From: a virus
Strand: one strand, 5' to 3'
Length of the DNA stretch: 60,200 bases
Virus record (IMG/VR): IMGVR_UViG_3300044701_002545
Span: 1-60,200 of that record
Shown: positions 13,180 through 19,342 of the stretch, in pieces
Numbering within the stretch: position 1 is the stretch's first letter
Layout of the letters: the number at the start of each line of letters is the position of its first letter
The notes under the pieces: generated by a model
Databases searched by the model: none
Told to the model about the DNA's origin: nothing
What the model saw: the letters and a program-made list of their open reading frames with translations, nothing else
Program-made: the position numbers and the translations under genes

Positions 13180-13465
13180 GAACATCAACGACCTCTTCGA
13201 AAGCAAGAAACTCTCTGAGCAACTTGCACTGGAAAACTATCAACAACGTAATGGTGTTGTTGATTATCGCTTGCCTGGAGTTTGCAATCACTACTTCCCA
13301 ACCTGGGATCTTCAAGGTAACAAAACCAGAGAAGTTTGCCTGACCTGTAAAGTTAGCAAGACTGTAAAAGGACAGCTGCGTTATACTTTCCAGATCAACG
13401 GTAAGCGTATTGCAGAGAAGCAAATCCCTGCCGAGTTTAATGCTCTCGGAGTCTTCACTCACTGA
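13178..13465 (+). CDS. Hypothetical protein, 95 aa
   Basis: Begins MNINDLFESKKLSEQLALEN. One CxxC pair (CLTC) in EVCLTCKVSKTVKGQLRY and an earlier Cys-His (VCNHYF) could bind a metal ion. The start lies in element copy 10 and the stop is one base before copy 11. Function unknown. Confidence 0.65.
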   Translation: MNINDLFESKKLSEQLALENYQQRNGVVDYRLPGVCNHYFPTWDLQGNKTREVCLTCKVSKTVKGQLRYTFQINGKRIAEKQIPAEFNALGVFTH

Positions 13466-13466
13466 A

Positions 13467-13496
13467 ACTGGGCCCTTTAAAGTGTACCAGTAGTAT
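13467..13496 (+). repeat. Dispersed 30-bp intergenic element, copy 11
   Basis: ACTGGGCCC, TTTAAAGTGT and ACCAGTAGTAT; starts one base after a stop, 20 bases before ATG 13517. Confidence 0.9.
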
Positions 13497-13516
13497 CACC
13501 ACTGAACTTTCCCACA

Positions 13517-13828
13517 ATGCGTAAAATCGAATCACAAATGAATCAAGCCATCAGCACCGAGACTGATTGGAAAAAGGACAATACTCAAGTTGTTAACATT
13601 GAAGGTGTATCTTTCGTCTATCTGTATAACAACCTGATTGCAATGGTAGGTGATACCTGGCTCGAATTGTTTGATGGGGGATGGAAGACTAATACCACCA
13701 AAGCTAGACTGAACTCAATCCTTCAAGAACATGGATCTGGTGAGCGAGTCTACCAGAAAAACTTTGAGTGGTTCATCTCTACTAAAGATGGCGAAGTTCC
13801 CTTTGGTAATGGTATCAAACTAGATTGA
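13517..13828 (+). CDS. Conserved hypothetical protein, 103 aa
   Basis: Begins MRKIESQMNQAISTETDWKK and contains FVYLYNNLIAMVGDTWLELF then GGWKTNTTKARLNSIL. I have the impression of a family found widely in phages and plasmids, but no function is attached. Its last 14 bases overlap the end of the minus-strand HNH gene. Confidence 0.75.
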   Translation: MRKIESQMNQAISTETDWKKDNTQVVNIEGVSFVYLYNNLIAMVGDTWLELFDGGWKTNTTKARLNSILQEHGSGERVYQKNFEWFISTKDGEVPFGNGIKLD

Positions 13829-14315
13829 TCTTTTCTAGAATCTTATAACCTTTGTGATGATTTACCTTTGTTAATGTCTTATGAAGATTTGACCTATTCA
13901 AGTCATTTTCTTCACACCATTTAGCAAGGTTCTTTATCACGAAGGTTTTGTTAGTTTCTATGTGTAAAATCTTCCATTCTGCTGCCTTATTTCTACCTAT
14001 GCTGTCTCTTGAAAGTTCACAGTTTTGTTTGTGACTTACCCACTCTAAATTATCTAAATTGTTGTTTTTTGGATTGTTATCTTTGTGATGAACATCTGAT
14101 AGATTGTGTGGATTAGGCAAATAAGTTTCTGCTACTAATCTATGCACAGATTTCTTTCTTTGATTATACAATCCCACTTGTATTCTCACTCTAGCATAAC
14201 CTCTCTCATCTATACTTTCTTTTAGTTTGCGAGGTGATTTGTAGTTCTTTCCTGTACTATAAATGCCACCATCTTTGTCAACTAAAATGTTACTATAGAG
14301 TGGATGTTGTTTCAT
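13815..14315 (-). CDS. HNH homing endonuclease
   Basis: The only minus-strand gene. The N-terminus (YSNILVDKDGGIYSTGK) matches the NUMOD4-type motif; the centre HRLVAETYLPNPHNLSDVHH then NNPKNNNLDNLEWV holds the HNH nuclease His-His/Asn core; the C-terminal 45 residues (KTFVIKNLAKWCEENDLNRS) form a helix-turn-helix-like binding repeat, similar to the GIY-YIG tail at 3981-4592. ATG 14315 has a weak AGGTG eight bases upstream; ATG 14318 is an alternative. A late promoter motif precedes it. The gene fills the space between the 103-aa gene and element copy 12, suggesting an insertion. Confidence 0.88.
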   Translation of the reverse strand: MKQHPLYSNILVDKDGGIYSTGKNYKSPRKLKESIDERGYARVRIQVGLYNQRKKSVHRLVAETYLPNPHNLSDVHHKDNNPKNNNLDNLEWVSHKQNCELSRDSIGRNKAAEWKILHIETNKTFVIKNLAKWCEENDLNRSNLHKTLTKVNHHKGYKILEKINLV

Positions 14316-14337
14316 CATTAAGCACCTAACTTTGTAG

Positions 14338-14345
14338 TATTTATT
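14338..14345 (-). promoter_or_regulatory. Late promoter motif AATAAATA for the HNH gene
   Basis: Read on the minus strand, the motif lies 22-30 bases before the start. A TATAAT overlaps its upstream side at 14343-14348. Confidence 0.6.
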
Positions 14346-14373
14346 ATAGCACACTCACATTTGATGAATAACA

Positions 14374-14403
14374 ACTGGGCCCTTGAAAGTGTCCCTATAG
14401 TAT
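14374..14403 (+). repeat. Dispersed 30-bp intergenic element, copy 12
   Basis: ACTGGGCCC, TTGAAAGTGT and CCCTATAGTAT, identical to copy 6 over its length, and ending inside ATG 14402. Confidence 0.9.
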
Positions 14404-14581
14404 GAGCAACCAACTTTCCCAAATCTGCCTCGACAAAGCACAACAAATCGCAAACGAAATCAACGGTGATTTGTATTATGTTCCCCAGGAAGATATTGAT
14501 CAACTGTTATCTCAACTGACTGAAGACAATGTAGATCAAATTGCTGAAGAACTTGCTGAATTAGCATATCAATTCAACTGA
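14402..14581 (+). CDS. Small acidic helical protein, 59 aa
   Basis: Begins MSNQLSQICLDKAQQIANEI; the rest is acidic with heptad-spaced leucine and isoleucine. The start lies in element copy 12. Function unknown. Confidence 0.65.
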   Translation: MSNQLSQICLDKAQQIANEINGDLYYVPQEDIDQLLSQLTEDNVDQIAEELAELAYQFN

Positions 14582-14586
14582 GTTAA

Positions 14587-14760
14587 ATGATGACTGATAC
14601 CGACAAAGTATTTGCTCTAACTGAACTTCTGGGTGATGTAATTCACACTCTTGAAATGAAACAGTATGACATCGAAGATGCTACTCTGTCTTATGAATGT
14701 GTGACTGATGCTGATAAGTTTCACCAAAAGATGATCGACATTCTTCATTCTCAAGACTGA
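14587..14760 (+). CDS. Small hypothetical protein, 57 aa
   Basis: Begins MMTDTDKVFALTELLGDVIH, acidic and helical. It starts five bases after the previous stop. A second ATG lies immediately after the first. Function unknown. Confidence 0.62.
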   Translation: MMTDTDKVFALTELLGDVIHTLEMKQYDIEDATLSYECVTDADKFHQKMIDILHSQD

Positions 14761-14767
14761 ATCCTAA

Positions 14768-14905
14768 ATGACATTCACAATCCGTTATTTCACTCCTTAT
14801 CAACAACAATGGAGGACACAAAGTTTCTCTACATTAGAGGAAGCAAATCGTATGGTTGAGTTCTATCGCTCTTGTGGATCTCCTGCTGAATTAATCAACA
14901 ACTGA
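14768..14905 (+). CDS. Small hypothetical protein, 45 aa
   Basis: Begins MTFTIRYFTPYQQQWRTQSF and continues STLEEANRMVEFYRSCGSPA. The strand-then-helix pattern recalls the 47-aa protein at 12632. It lies seven bases after the previous stop. Confidence 0.6.
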   Translation: MTFTIRYFTPYQQQWRTQSFSTLEEANRMVEFYRSCGSPAELINN

Positions 14906-14912
14906 ACCTTAA

Positions 14913-15140
14913 ATGATTACTCTTACCACTGTTAATCTGCCGTTCATTATTAACAAGGAAAAGACCAAAGATGAAAGCGATGAAGGTATGTTTGCTCTTT
15001 ACTTTTACAGTCGAAAGATTATACACAACAACAAACTAAGGTATAAGTTTGAACCCCTAAGATTCGATGGTAAGCAAGCAAGATTCAAGACAAGAAAGGA
15101 TGCAAAACGTTATGCACAGTACAGATTAGGCATTGATTGA
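14913..15140 (+). CDS. Basic hypothetical protein, 75 aa
   Basis: Begins MITLTTVNLPFIINKEKTKD; the C-terminal half is basic (GKQARFKTRKDAKRYAQYRL) and could bind nucleic acid. It is the last gene before a strong terminator. Function unknown. Confidence 0.68.
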   Translation: MITLTTVNLPFIINKEKTKDESDEGMFALYFYSRKIIHNNKLRYKFEPLRFDGKQARFKTRKDAKRYAQYRLGID

Positions 15141-15151
15141 TTATACTGTAG

Positions 15152-15178
15152 AGACCCCACTCTTAGGGGTCTTTTTTT
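15152..15178 (+). terminator. Rho-independent terminator
   Basis: AGACCCC pairs with GGGGTCT (7 bp) around a seven-base loop, followed by seven T. Confidence 0.9.
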
Positions 15179-15494
15179 ATGCTTCGCTACGCTCTGTCTT
15201 CGACTTTTATGGCAAAATAAGGTAAAAAAACAATAAAAAGGTTTTAAAAAGCCTTTTTTAATTATAGCTGAGCGATTGTTATGTGTGATACTTATTGTTA
15301 TTGAAAGGTGATAATGATAAGAATTCGTATCATTTAAGACCTGATACTTATGTCCTTTAAATCCTTCTGGGGGTCGTTATCTTACGTAGCAAGCTATCAC
15401 ACTCCCCCACAAATGTCAAGCACCCCCACGTCACAAAATCCCCACAGATCCCCCACATAAATCCACCGACTCCAAATAAATATCCCCAGTCCCA
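15179..15494 (+). other. Longest gene-free stretch: second terminator, inverted repeat, C-tracts
   Basis: No ORF is supported between 15141 and 15549. It contains a second terminator-like hairpin (AAAAAGG with CCTTTTT, 15235-15259), an inverted repeat GTATCA/TGATAC (15327-15332 and 15342-15347), and four C-tracts at 15404, 15423, 15440 and 15450, each followed by AC. These precede the strong sigma70-type promoter at 15495. Confidence 0.6.
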
Positions 15495-15523
15495 TTGACA
15501 TTTACGCCCACAAGTCCTACAAT
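15495..15523 (+). promoter_or_regulatory. Strong sigma70-type promoter
   Basis: A perfect TTGACA, a 17-base spacer and TACAAT. The likely start is near 15530, about 20 bases before the ATG at 15550, with an AGGAG at 15537-15541. Confidence 0.8.
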
Positions 15524-15549
15524 ACCCATATACACTCAGGAGCGCACTT

Positions 15550-15723
15550 ATGTCAGTAGCATACACCCAGGCACAGAAGCAGCGTTATAGGATCACTCTG
15601 GATCTATCAGTGTTCGGTGACTTCGACCCACATCAGATTGACTGGGAGAAGTTATTCAAGCTAGAACCTGCTGAGAAGTGTGAGGCTTATGTTGAGGACT
15701 TAAGTACACCTGATCGTTGGTGA
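15550..15723 (+). CDS. Small hypothetical protein, 57 aa
   Basis: Begins MSVAYTQAQKQRYRITLDLS and contains FDPHQIDWEKLFKLEPAEKC. Its AGGAG lies eight bases before the ATG. As the first gene behind the best host-type promoter in the window it is likely expressed early. No function known. Confidence 0.75.
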   Translation: MSVAYTQAQKQRYRITLDLSVFGDFDPHQIDWEKLFKLEPAEKCEAYVEDLSTPDRW

Positions 15724-15732
15724 GTAACAGAT

Positions 15733-15762
15733 AGTGGGCCCTGTAAAGTGTCCTAATAGTAT
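15733..15762 (+). repeat. Dispersed 30-bp intergenic element, copy 13
   Basis: AGTGGGCCC, TGTAAAGTGT and CCTAATAGTAT, ending inside an ATG (15761) that opens a 15-codon ORF. Confidence 0.88.
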
Positions 15763-15808
15763 GAGGGGCACAACCCCCACACAAGACTTCACTCAAGACC
15801 ACAAATGA
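15761..15808 (+). CDS. Possible leader peptide, 15 aa
   Basis: The frame from the element ATG reads MRGTTPTQDFTQDHK and stops in AATGA, overlapping ATG 15805. This is the same layout as at 11261-11341. It may couple translation; it may also be chance. Confidence 0.4.
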   Translation: MRGTTPTQDFTQDHK

Positions 15809-16053
15809 CTGCCACTTATCAACAGAATCTCACCGACACTGAGTATAACGGTTGGACGAATTATGAGACCTGGAACGTTGCACTTTGGATCGGCAATGAT
15901 GAGGGTCTATATGACATCGCCCGTCGTTGTGATGATTATCAGGACTTCGTAGATTCCACTGAGGACTTTATCACTGAGACCCCAGACGGAGTATCATTTA
16001 CCAGTGATAAGCTGAACTGGATTGAACTCAACGAAGTGATCGCAGATCTCTGA
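15805..16053 (+). CDS. Conserved hypothetical protein (YETWNVALWI family)
   Basis: The 82-residue acidic protein contains GWTNYETWNVALWIGNDEG (residues about 15-33), a well-conserved signature of a small family seen in phages and bacteria and listed only as a domain of unknown function (possibly DUF7249, from memory). The start is coupled to a 15-codon leader ORF. Confidence 0.8.
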   Translation: MTATYQQNLTDTEYNGWTNYETWNVALWIGNDEGLYDIARRCDDYQDFVDSTEDFITETPDGVSFTSDKLNWIELNEVIADL

Positions 16054-16098
16054 TCTGATTCTACCTTACTCATTCACTCCTAACTAACACTTCTTCTC

Positions 16099-16344
16099 AT
16101 GAAAACCTCCACTAAGTATACCATCAAACTCAACGATGAAGAGATGACTATGCTCCGTGATCTTGTGCGGATTGGTATGCGCTCCAAGTATTATCAGGAC
16201 TTTGTGAATAAAGAATGTGACGACATTGATGAAGAAGATCACCAGATGAATGTCACTCTTGCTGTTACTCAATTTGTCAATCTTTGCTCACCTAGTCTAA
16301 TCGAAAGTGTGGTTGATAAGTACATCTTCGAAGGCATACAGTAA
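16099..16344 (+). CDS. Hypothetical protein, 81 aa
   Basis: Begins MKTSTKYTIKLNDEEMTMLR; helical after residue 12. The start TTCTCATG has no clear Shine-Dalgarno. It looks like one of the small conserved phage proteins with regulatory-type helices. Function unknown. Confidence 0.7.
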   Translation: MKTSTKYTIKLNDEEMTMLRDLVRIGMRSKYYQDFVNKECDDIDEEDHQMNVTLAVTQFVNLCSPSLIESVVDKYIFEGIQ

Positions 16345-16414
16345 GCAACACTTACTCCTGTCGCATGAGTATAAACTAGGCACCACACAGTTCACAACAC
16401 TTTTCTTCTTTATT

Positions 16415-16555
16415 ATGTCCAAGTCCGTGATGCTTTCTCTGCTGGCTCAAGGTAACACTGGCACTGAGATTCTGTCGATTCTTGATACACTCGTTGCTGA
16501 TGAAGCTGTGAGTACTGATGATAACGGTCCTACTCTGAATGAGGTGCAGTTCTAA
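16415..16555 (+). CDS. Small hypothetical protein, 46 aa
   Basis: ATG 16415 is preferred to a longer upstream reading that has unlikely composition. The product begins MSKSVMLSLLAQGNTGTEIL and continues as an acidic helix. The NTGTEILSILD motif recalls small cyanobacterial and cyanophage proteins of unknown function. Confidence 0.65.
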   Translation: MSKSVMLSLLAQGNTGTEILSILDTLVADEAVSTDDNGPTLNEVQF

Positions 16556-16567
16556 TAGTTAACTGTG

Positions 16568-16606
16568 TGCCCCTTGCTTGACAGTGAGGGGCATATGCGT
16601 TAAAGT
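16568..16606 (+). promoter_or_regulatory. Candidate sigma70 promoter under a hairpin
   Basis: TTGACA at 16578-16583, a 17-base spacer and TAAAGT at 16601-16606. TGCCCCT (16568-16574) pairs with AGGGGCA (16587-16593), placing the -35 in the loop. The hairpin lacks a T-run, so it is not a normal terminator. Confidence 0.5.
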
Positions 16607-16707
16607 AGTCGTCCGGCAGTTATTTGCGGTCGGGCGTTATATCGTCGCGGCGGCGTTGCGTATAAAAAATCGATAAGTCCCTAACCTACAGAGGTGACAA
16701 ATCGACC
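16607..16707 (+). other. GC-rich island, possible structured leader or small RNA
   Basis: Between about 16607 and 16664 the sequence is unusually rich in CG dinucleotides for this AT-rich genome. CGTCCG can pair with CGGGCG through one G-U. No ORF fits. It would be transcribed from the promoter at 16578-16606. The tRNA cloverleaf hallmarks are absent. Confidence 0.4.
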
Positions 16708-16715
16708 GATAAATA
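16708..16715 (+). promoter_or_regulatory. Late promoter motif GATAAATA
   Basis: Lies 33-40 bases before ATG 16748, which has a strong GGAGG at 16737-16741. Confidence 0.65.
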
Positions 16716-16747
16716 TCACATCCTTAAAATTTTTCCGGAGGTAAAAA

Positions 16748-16828
16748 ATGGGCGTCAAATGGATTCACAAAGGTGGATATTCAAGACCTGATAAAAGAAC
16801 TCTGAAGAAGGGCGGAAAGAAAAAATGA
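16748..16828 (+). CDS. Tiny basic protein, 26 aa
   Basis: Begins MGVKWIHKGGYSRPDKRTLK and ends GGKKK. A strong GGAGG six bases upstream and a late promoter motif support translation. The stop overlaps the next ATG. Small basic proteins of this type recur in cyanophage virion clusters. Confidence 0.65.
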   Translation: MGVKWIHKGGYSRPDKRTLKKGGKKK

Positions 16829-16965
16829 GAAGTCGCCCCTATTGGAACTTTTGGAAAGTTGTATTTGCTGGTTGGCTAATCAGGTATCCAAAGACAATGG
16901 GAAGAATAGTATTAATCCCCCTAGGGATTTTGATTGTACTGATATATAATGCAGTGGTGAATTAA
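16825..16965 (+). CDS. Small membrane protein, 46 aa
   Basis: Overlaps the previous stop (AATGA). Basic N-terminus (MRSRPYWNFWKVVF) and one membrane segment (RIVLIPLGILIVLIYNAVV) near the end. Function unknown. Confidence 0.6.
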   Translation: MRSRPYWNFWKVVFAGWLIRYPKTMGRIVLIPLGILIVLIYNAVVN

Positions 16966-16999
16966 TTTACACCATAAAAATTCCGGAAATATTTTTTAT

Positions 17000-17191
17000 A
17001 TGGAAAAGGTTTATCACATATATGCTAAGGATAAGTGTATTCTTCATTCAATAAAAGAAGAAGACTTTGAAAGTACTTGGAGTACCATAAAGAACTTGGT
17101 GGGTCTGATGAAAACTGACTATTCATCTGATGATCTAAGTTATATTGAATTGCAAATTAACAAGGAAAGTATTTTGAATTCTTCGCATTGA
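17000..17191 (+). CDS. Conserved small protein, 63 aa
   Basis: Begins MEKVYHIYAKDKCILHSIKE and continues as an acidic protein with a DYSSDDLSYIEL segment. I recall similar short proteins at the head of cyanophage virion clusters. The gene ends within the -35 of the next promoter candidate. Confidence 0.75.
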   Translation: MEKVYHIYAKDKCILHSIKEEDFESTWSTIKNLVGLMKTDYSSDDLSYIELQINKESILNSSH

Positions 17192-17234
17192 CACCGAAGG
17201 TAAGGAAATGTATATGCATTGACAAGTGCATATA
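17188..17234 (+). promoter_or_regulatory. Candidate sigma70 promoter with palindrome
   Basis: TTGACA (17188-17193), 17 bases, TATATG (17211-17216). An exact inverted repeat TATATGCA/TGCATATA (17211-17218 and 17227-17234) encloses a second TTGACA (17219-17224). The palindrome could be an operator over the -10. Confidence 0.55.
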
Positions 17235-17272
17235 TAGACTGTTAAAATTGAACTTGAAAGTTTATTTCTCTT

Positions 17273-18040
17273 ATGGCAAAAGGATTTACTGTTAAAGCAA
17301 CTGCACCTAAGCCCCAAACTGAAGAATGGGATTATGATGCAATTAAAGAAAGGATGCGAGGGAAGAGTATTGTATTTTGTCTTCCAGGTCGCGGATGTTC
17401 ATTTATTTTTCTGAAGGCATTTGTTCAACTGTGCTTTGATATGGTACAGAATGGAATGAGTATTCAGATTTCTCAAGATTATTCTTCCATGGTAAACTTT
17501 GCACGTTGTAAGTGTCTTGGTGCAAATGTTCTTCGTGGACCTAAGCAAGTACCTTGGGATGGAAAACTAGAGTATGATTATCAACTCTGGATTGACTCGG
17601 ATATTGTCTTTGATACAAACAAGTTCTGGCAACTCTGTGATCTTGCTCTTTCTGCTGAAGAAGAAGAGAAAGAAATTGTTTCAGGTTGGTATGCAACAGA
17701 AGATGGTCACACAACCTCTGTCGCACATTGGTTGGAAGAAGATGATTTCCGCAAGAACGGTGGAGTGATGAATCATGAAACTGTGGAATCGATCAGCAAG
17801 CGTCGTAAGCCATTCACTGTAGACTACACAGGTTTTGGATGGGTACTGATTAAGAAGGGCGTTTTTGAGAATCTTGAGTATCCTTGGTTTGCTCCAAAGA
17901 TGCAAGTCTTTGAATCCGGAGCCGTTCAGGATATGTGTGGAGAGGATGTGTCATTCTGTCTTGATGCAAAAGAAGCAGGCTTCGAGATCTGGTGCGATCC
18001 TCGTATTAGAGTCGGACATGAAAAAACTCGTATTATCTGA
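17273..18040 (+). CDS. GT-A family glycosyltransferase-like protein
   Basis: A 255-residue protein. After SIVFCLPGRGCSFIFLKAF comes a nucleotide-sugar-binding type fold; residues 107-112 read IDSDIVF, with Asp108-Ser-Asp110 as the DxD metal site. Later GEDVSFCLDAKEAGFEIW fits the acceptor-side ED motif of GT-A enzymes. Proteins of this kind lie beside the baseplate genes in cyanophages. It may modify a virion or host-surface glycan; the donor and acceptor are unknown. Confidence 0.75.
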   Translation: MAKGFTVKATAPKPQTEEWDYDAIKERMRGKSIVFCLPGRGCSFIFLKAFVQLCFDMVQNGMSIQISQDYSSMVNFARCKCLGANVLRGPKQVPWDGKLEYDYQLWIDSDIVFDTNKFWQLCDLALSAEEEEKEIVSGWYATEDGHTTSVAHWLEEDDFRKNGGVMNHETVESISKRRKPFTVDYTGFGWVLIKKGVFENLEYPWFAPKMQVFESGAVQDMCGEDVSFCLDAKEAGFEIWCDPRIRVGHEKTRII

Positions 18041-18201
18041 TGAAGACGTATAACGTATTCTACAAAGGCAATAAGATTTATGTGGACCTTACTCATGAAG
18101 AATGTGCAGAGGTCCTTCAAGATATCTCGGAAAACTTTTTCTCGGGAAAAGATGATATTAATCCTAACTTAATTGAATTGGAGGAAATTAACAATGGCTA
18201 A
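18040..18201 (+). CDS. Small hypothetical protein, 53 aa
   Basis: Overlaps the glycosyltransferase stop (TGATG). Begins MKTYNVFYKGNKIYVDLTHE: beta strands followed by an acidic helix. It ends eight bases into the next gene, so the GGAGG before that gene lies inside this one. Confidence 0.7.
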   Translation: MKTYNVFYKGNKIYVDLTHEECAEVLQDISENFFSGKDDINPNLIELEEINNG

Positions 18202-18337
18202 AGGTGGTGGAAATAAGACTCTGTTTGAACCCGGAGCACCTAAGAAAACTCGTCAAGGTCGTTCTCCTCGTACATTACTGAGTCCTACCTCTCGTAATGG
18301 ACGTAAGAAGAAGTATCGGGGTCAAGGTAAAGGTTAA
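18194..18337 (+). CDS. Conserved small basic protein, 47 aa
   Basis: Begins MAKGGGNKTLFEPGAPKKTR and ends RKKKYRGQGKG. A GGAGG lies 10 bases upstream. The glycine/lysine/arginine composition, and the resemblance to short cyanophage virion-cluster proteins from memory, suggest a nucleic-acid-associated or head protein; unproven. Confidence 0.75.
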   Translation: MAKGGGNKTLFEPGAPKKTRQGRSPRTLLSPTSRNGRKKKYRGQGKG

Positions 18338-18349
18338 TAGTATAGATAG

Positions 18350-18374
18350 AGCAGGAAGAAATTCCTGCTTTTTT
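18350..18374 (+). terminator. Rho-independent terminator
   Basis: AGCAGGAA pairs with TTCCTGCT (8 bp), a four-base loop, then six T. Confidence 0.9.
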
Positions 18375-18385
18375 ATTATCATTTT

Positions 18386-19081
18386 ATGGCATACTTAAAT
18401 CACAATCTTCCAACATTTACTTGTTACATTCGTAATGAATTTCTCTATAACCATAAAAAAGGCCATGGAGAGGTAACTTTATGCGACGTACACTCTGTAG
18501 CGTCCTTAGAGAAGCACGTACCCCTCTTTGAGGTGTTTCTAGAGAATGGGGTCAACTGGACTCGTAGACCGATTCATGCACTATGTTGGAAACCAGATGC
18601 ACCAGTTCAAGAATTAGAAGAGTGTATGTGGTGGGATTGTTTTTCTCCTTATGTTGATGTTCAAGTTCGTTCAAGATTGGCTAACTTACGTGCTGAACTC
18701 ATCAATTATCGCGGAGAAAAGAATGAAGGAACTTATATGTTCACTCTTGATTGGTCATGGGAGTCAAAATCAACTCTGAATACGAATTTCAGTGAGACTC
18801 CAGAGCACAAATCTGCTCATTTTTTCAAGATGGACAATGGAAATTTCTATGCATACCCAAATAATAAGATTTTATGGTACGATGATGCATGGACAAAGAA
18901 CAGAATTACTAAAAATCCAGGCTATGAGATTGATTTAACGGAATATTCAGTCGAAAATCGTCGTAAAATCGAGACATCTGATGATTTTATGTACGAAATT
19001 ACAAAAATTCGGGATAGCAACCCCGTAAAAAGTTCTGATTTAACAAATCAGGAGCAAAACAATGACCAAAAAAGTCGATAA
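18386..19081 (+). CDS. Conserved virion-cluster protein, 231 aa
   Basis: Begins MAYLNHNLPTFTCYIRNEFL with many aromatic residues and cysteines. I recognise this as a conserved protein upstream of gp25 in cyanophages, without firm function. The last 30 residues are polar and low in complexity. The stop overlaps the next gene start by 20 bases. It could be a baseplate or tail accessory protein; this is based only on position. Confidence 0.75.
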   Translation: MAYLNHNLPTFTCYIRNEFLYNHKKGHGEVTLCDVHSVASLEKHVPLFEVFLENGVNWTRRPIHALCWKPDAPVQELEECMWWDCFSPYVDVQVRSRLANLRAELINYRGEKNEGTYMFTLDWSWESKSTLNTNFSETPEHKSAHFFKMDNGNFYAYPNNKILWYDDAWTKNRITKNPGYEIDLTEYSVENRRKIETSDDFMYEITKIRDSNPVKSSDLTNQEQNNDQKSR

Positions 19082-19316
19082 AGATGAAAATTTCATGAAA
19101 AATGAGTGGGGAACTCAATATTTGGCAAGTGAATATGGTTGGGAAGAGCAAATCAAGAAGCAAAAGATGCTTCGTGAGATCGCAAATGATGATTTAACTC
19201 CCAAAAAGCACGATTTCTTTCATCAAAACGAAATACATGAAAAAATTCGCAATGATGAGGACTATGATGATTGGGAATATGGGACGGAACCACTCTACGA
19301 ATCAAAAAATCCATAA
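19062..19316 (+). CDS. Acidic hypothetical protein, 84 aa
   Basis: Begins MTKKVDKDENFMKNEWGTQY, preceded by AGGAG nine bases upstream inside the previous gene. Charged helices alternate, ending in an acidic segment (NDEDYDDWEYGTEPLYE). The role is unknown; it precedes the late promoter of gp25. Confidence 0.7.
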   Translation: MTKKVDKDENFMKNEWGTQYLASEYGWEEQIKKQKMLREIANDDLTPKKHDFFHQNEIHEKIRNDEDYDDWEYGTEPLYESKNP

Positions 19317-19322
19317 TAAATA
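19315..19322 (+). promoter_or_regulatory. Late promoter AATAAATA for the baseplate wedge operon
   Basis: Lies 21-28 bases before the gp25 ATG and overlaps the stop of the 84-aa gene. No further promoter motif is seen before gp6 or gp7, so all three are likely one unit. Confidence 0.75.
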
Positions 19323-19342
19323 AGATAGAATTATAATAATCC

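Noticed and set aside
2294-15762. The thirteen repeats as a CRISPR array
   Set aside because: Copies are separated by whole genes at irregular distances and there is no cas gene; the sequence between copies is coding.
16607-16707. A tRNA gene in the GC-rich island
   Set aside because: There is no T-loop consensus, no acceptor stem and no anticodon stem of correct spacing; no tRNA was seen elsewhere either.
18040-18201. The 53-aa protein as a fourth capsid-targeted protein because it starts MKTYNVF
   Set aside because: After MKTY the pattern fails (NVFYKGN instead of xxF[MI]) and the rest is not basic.
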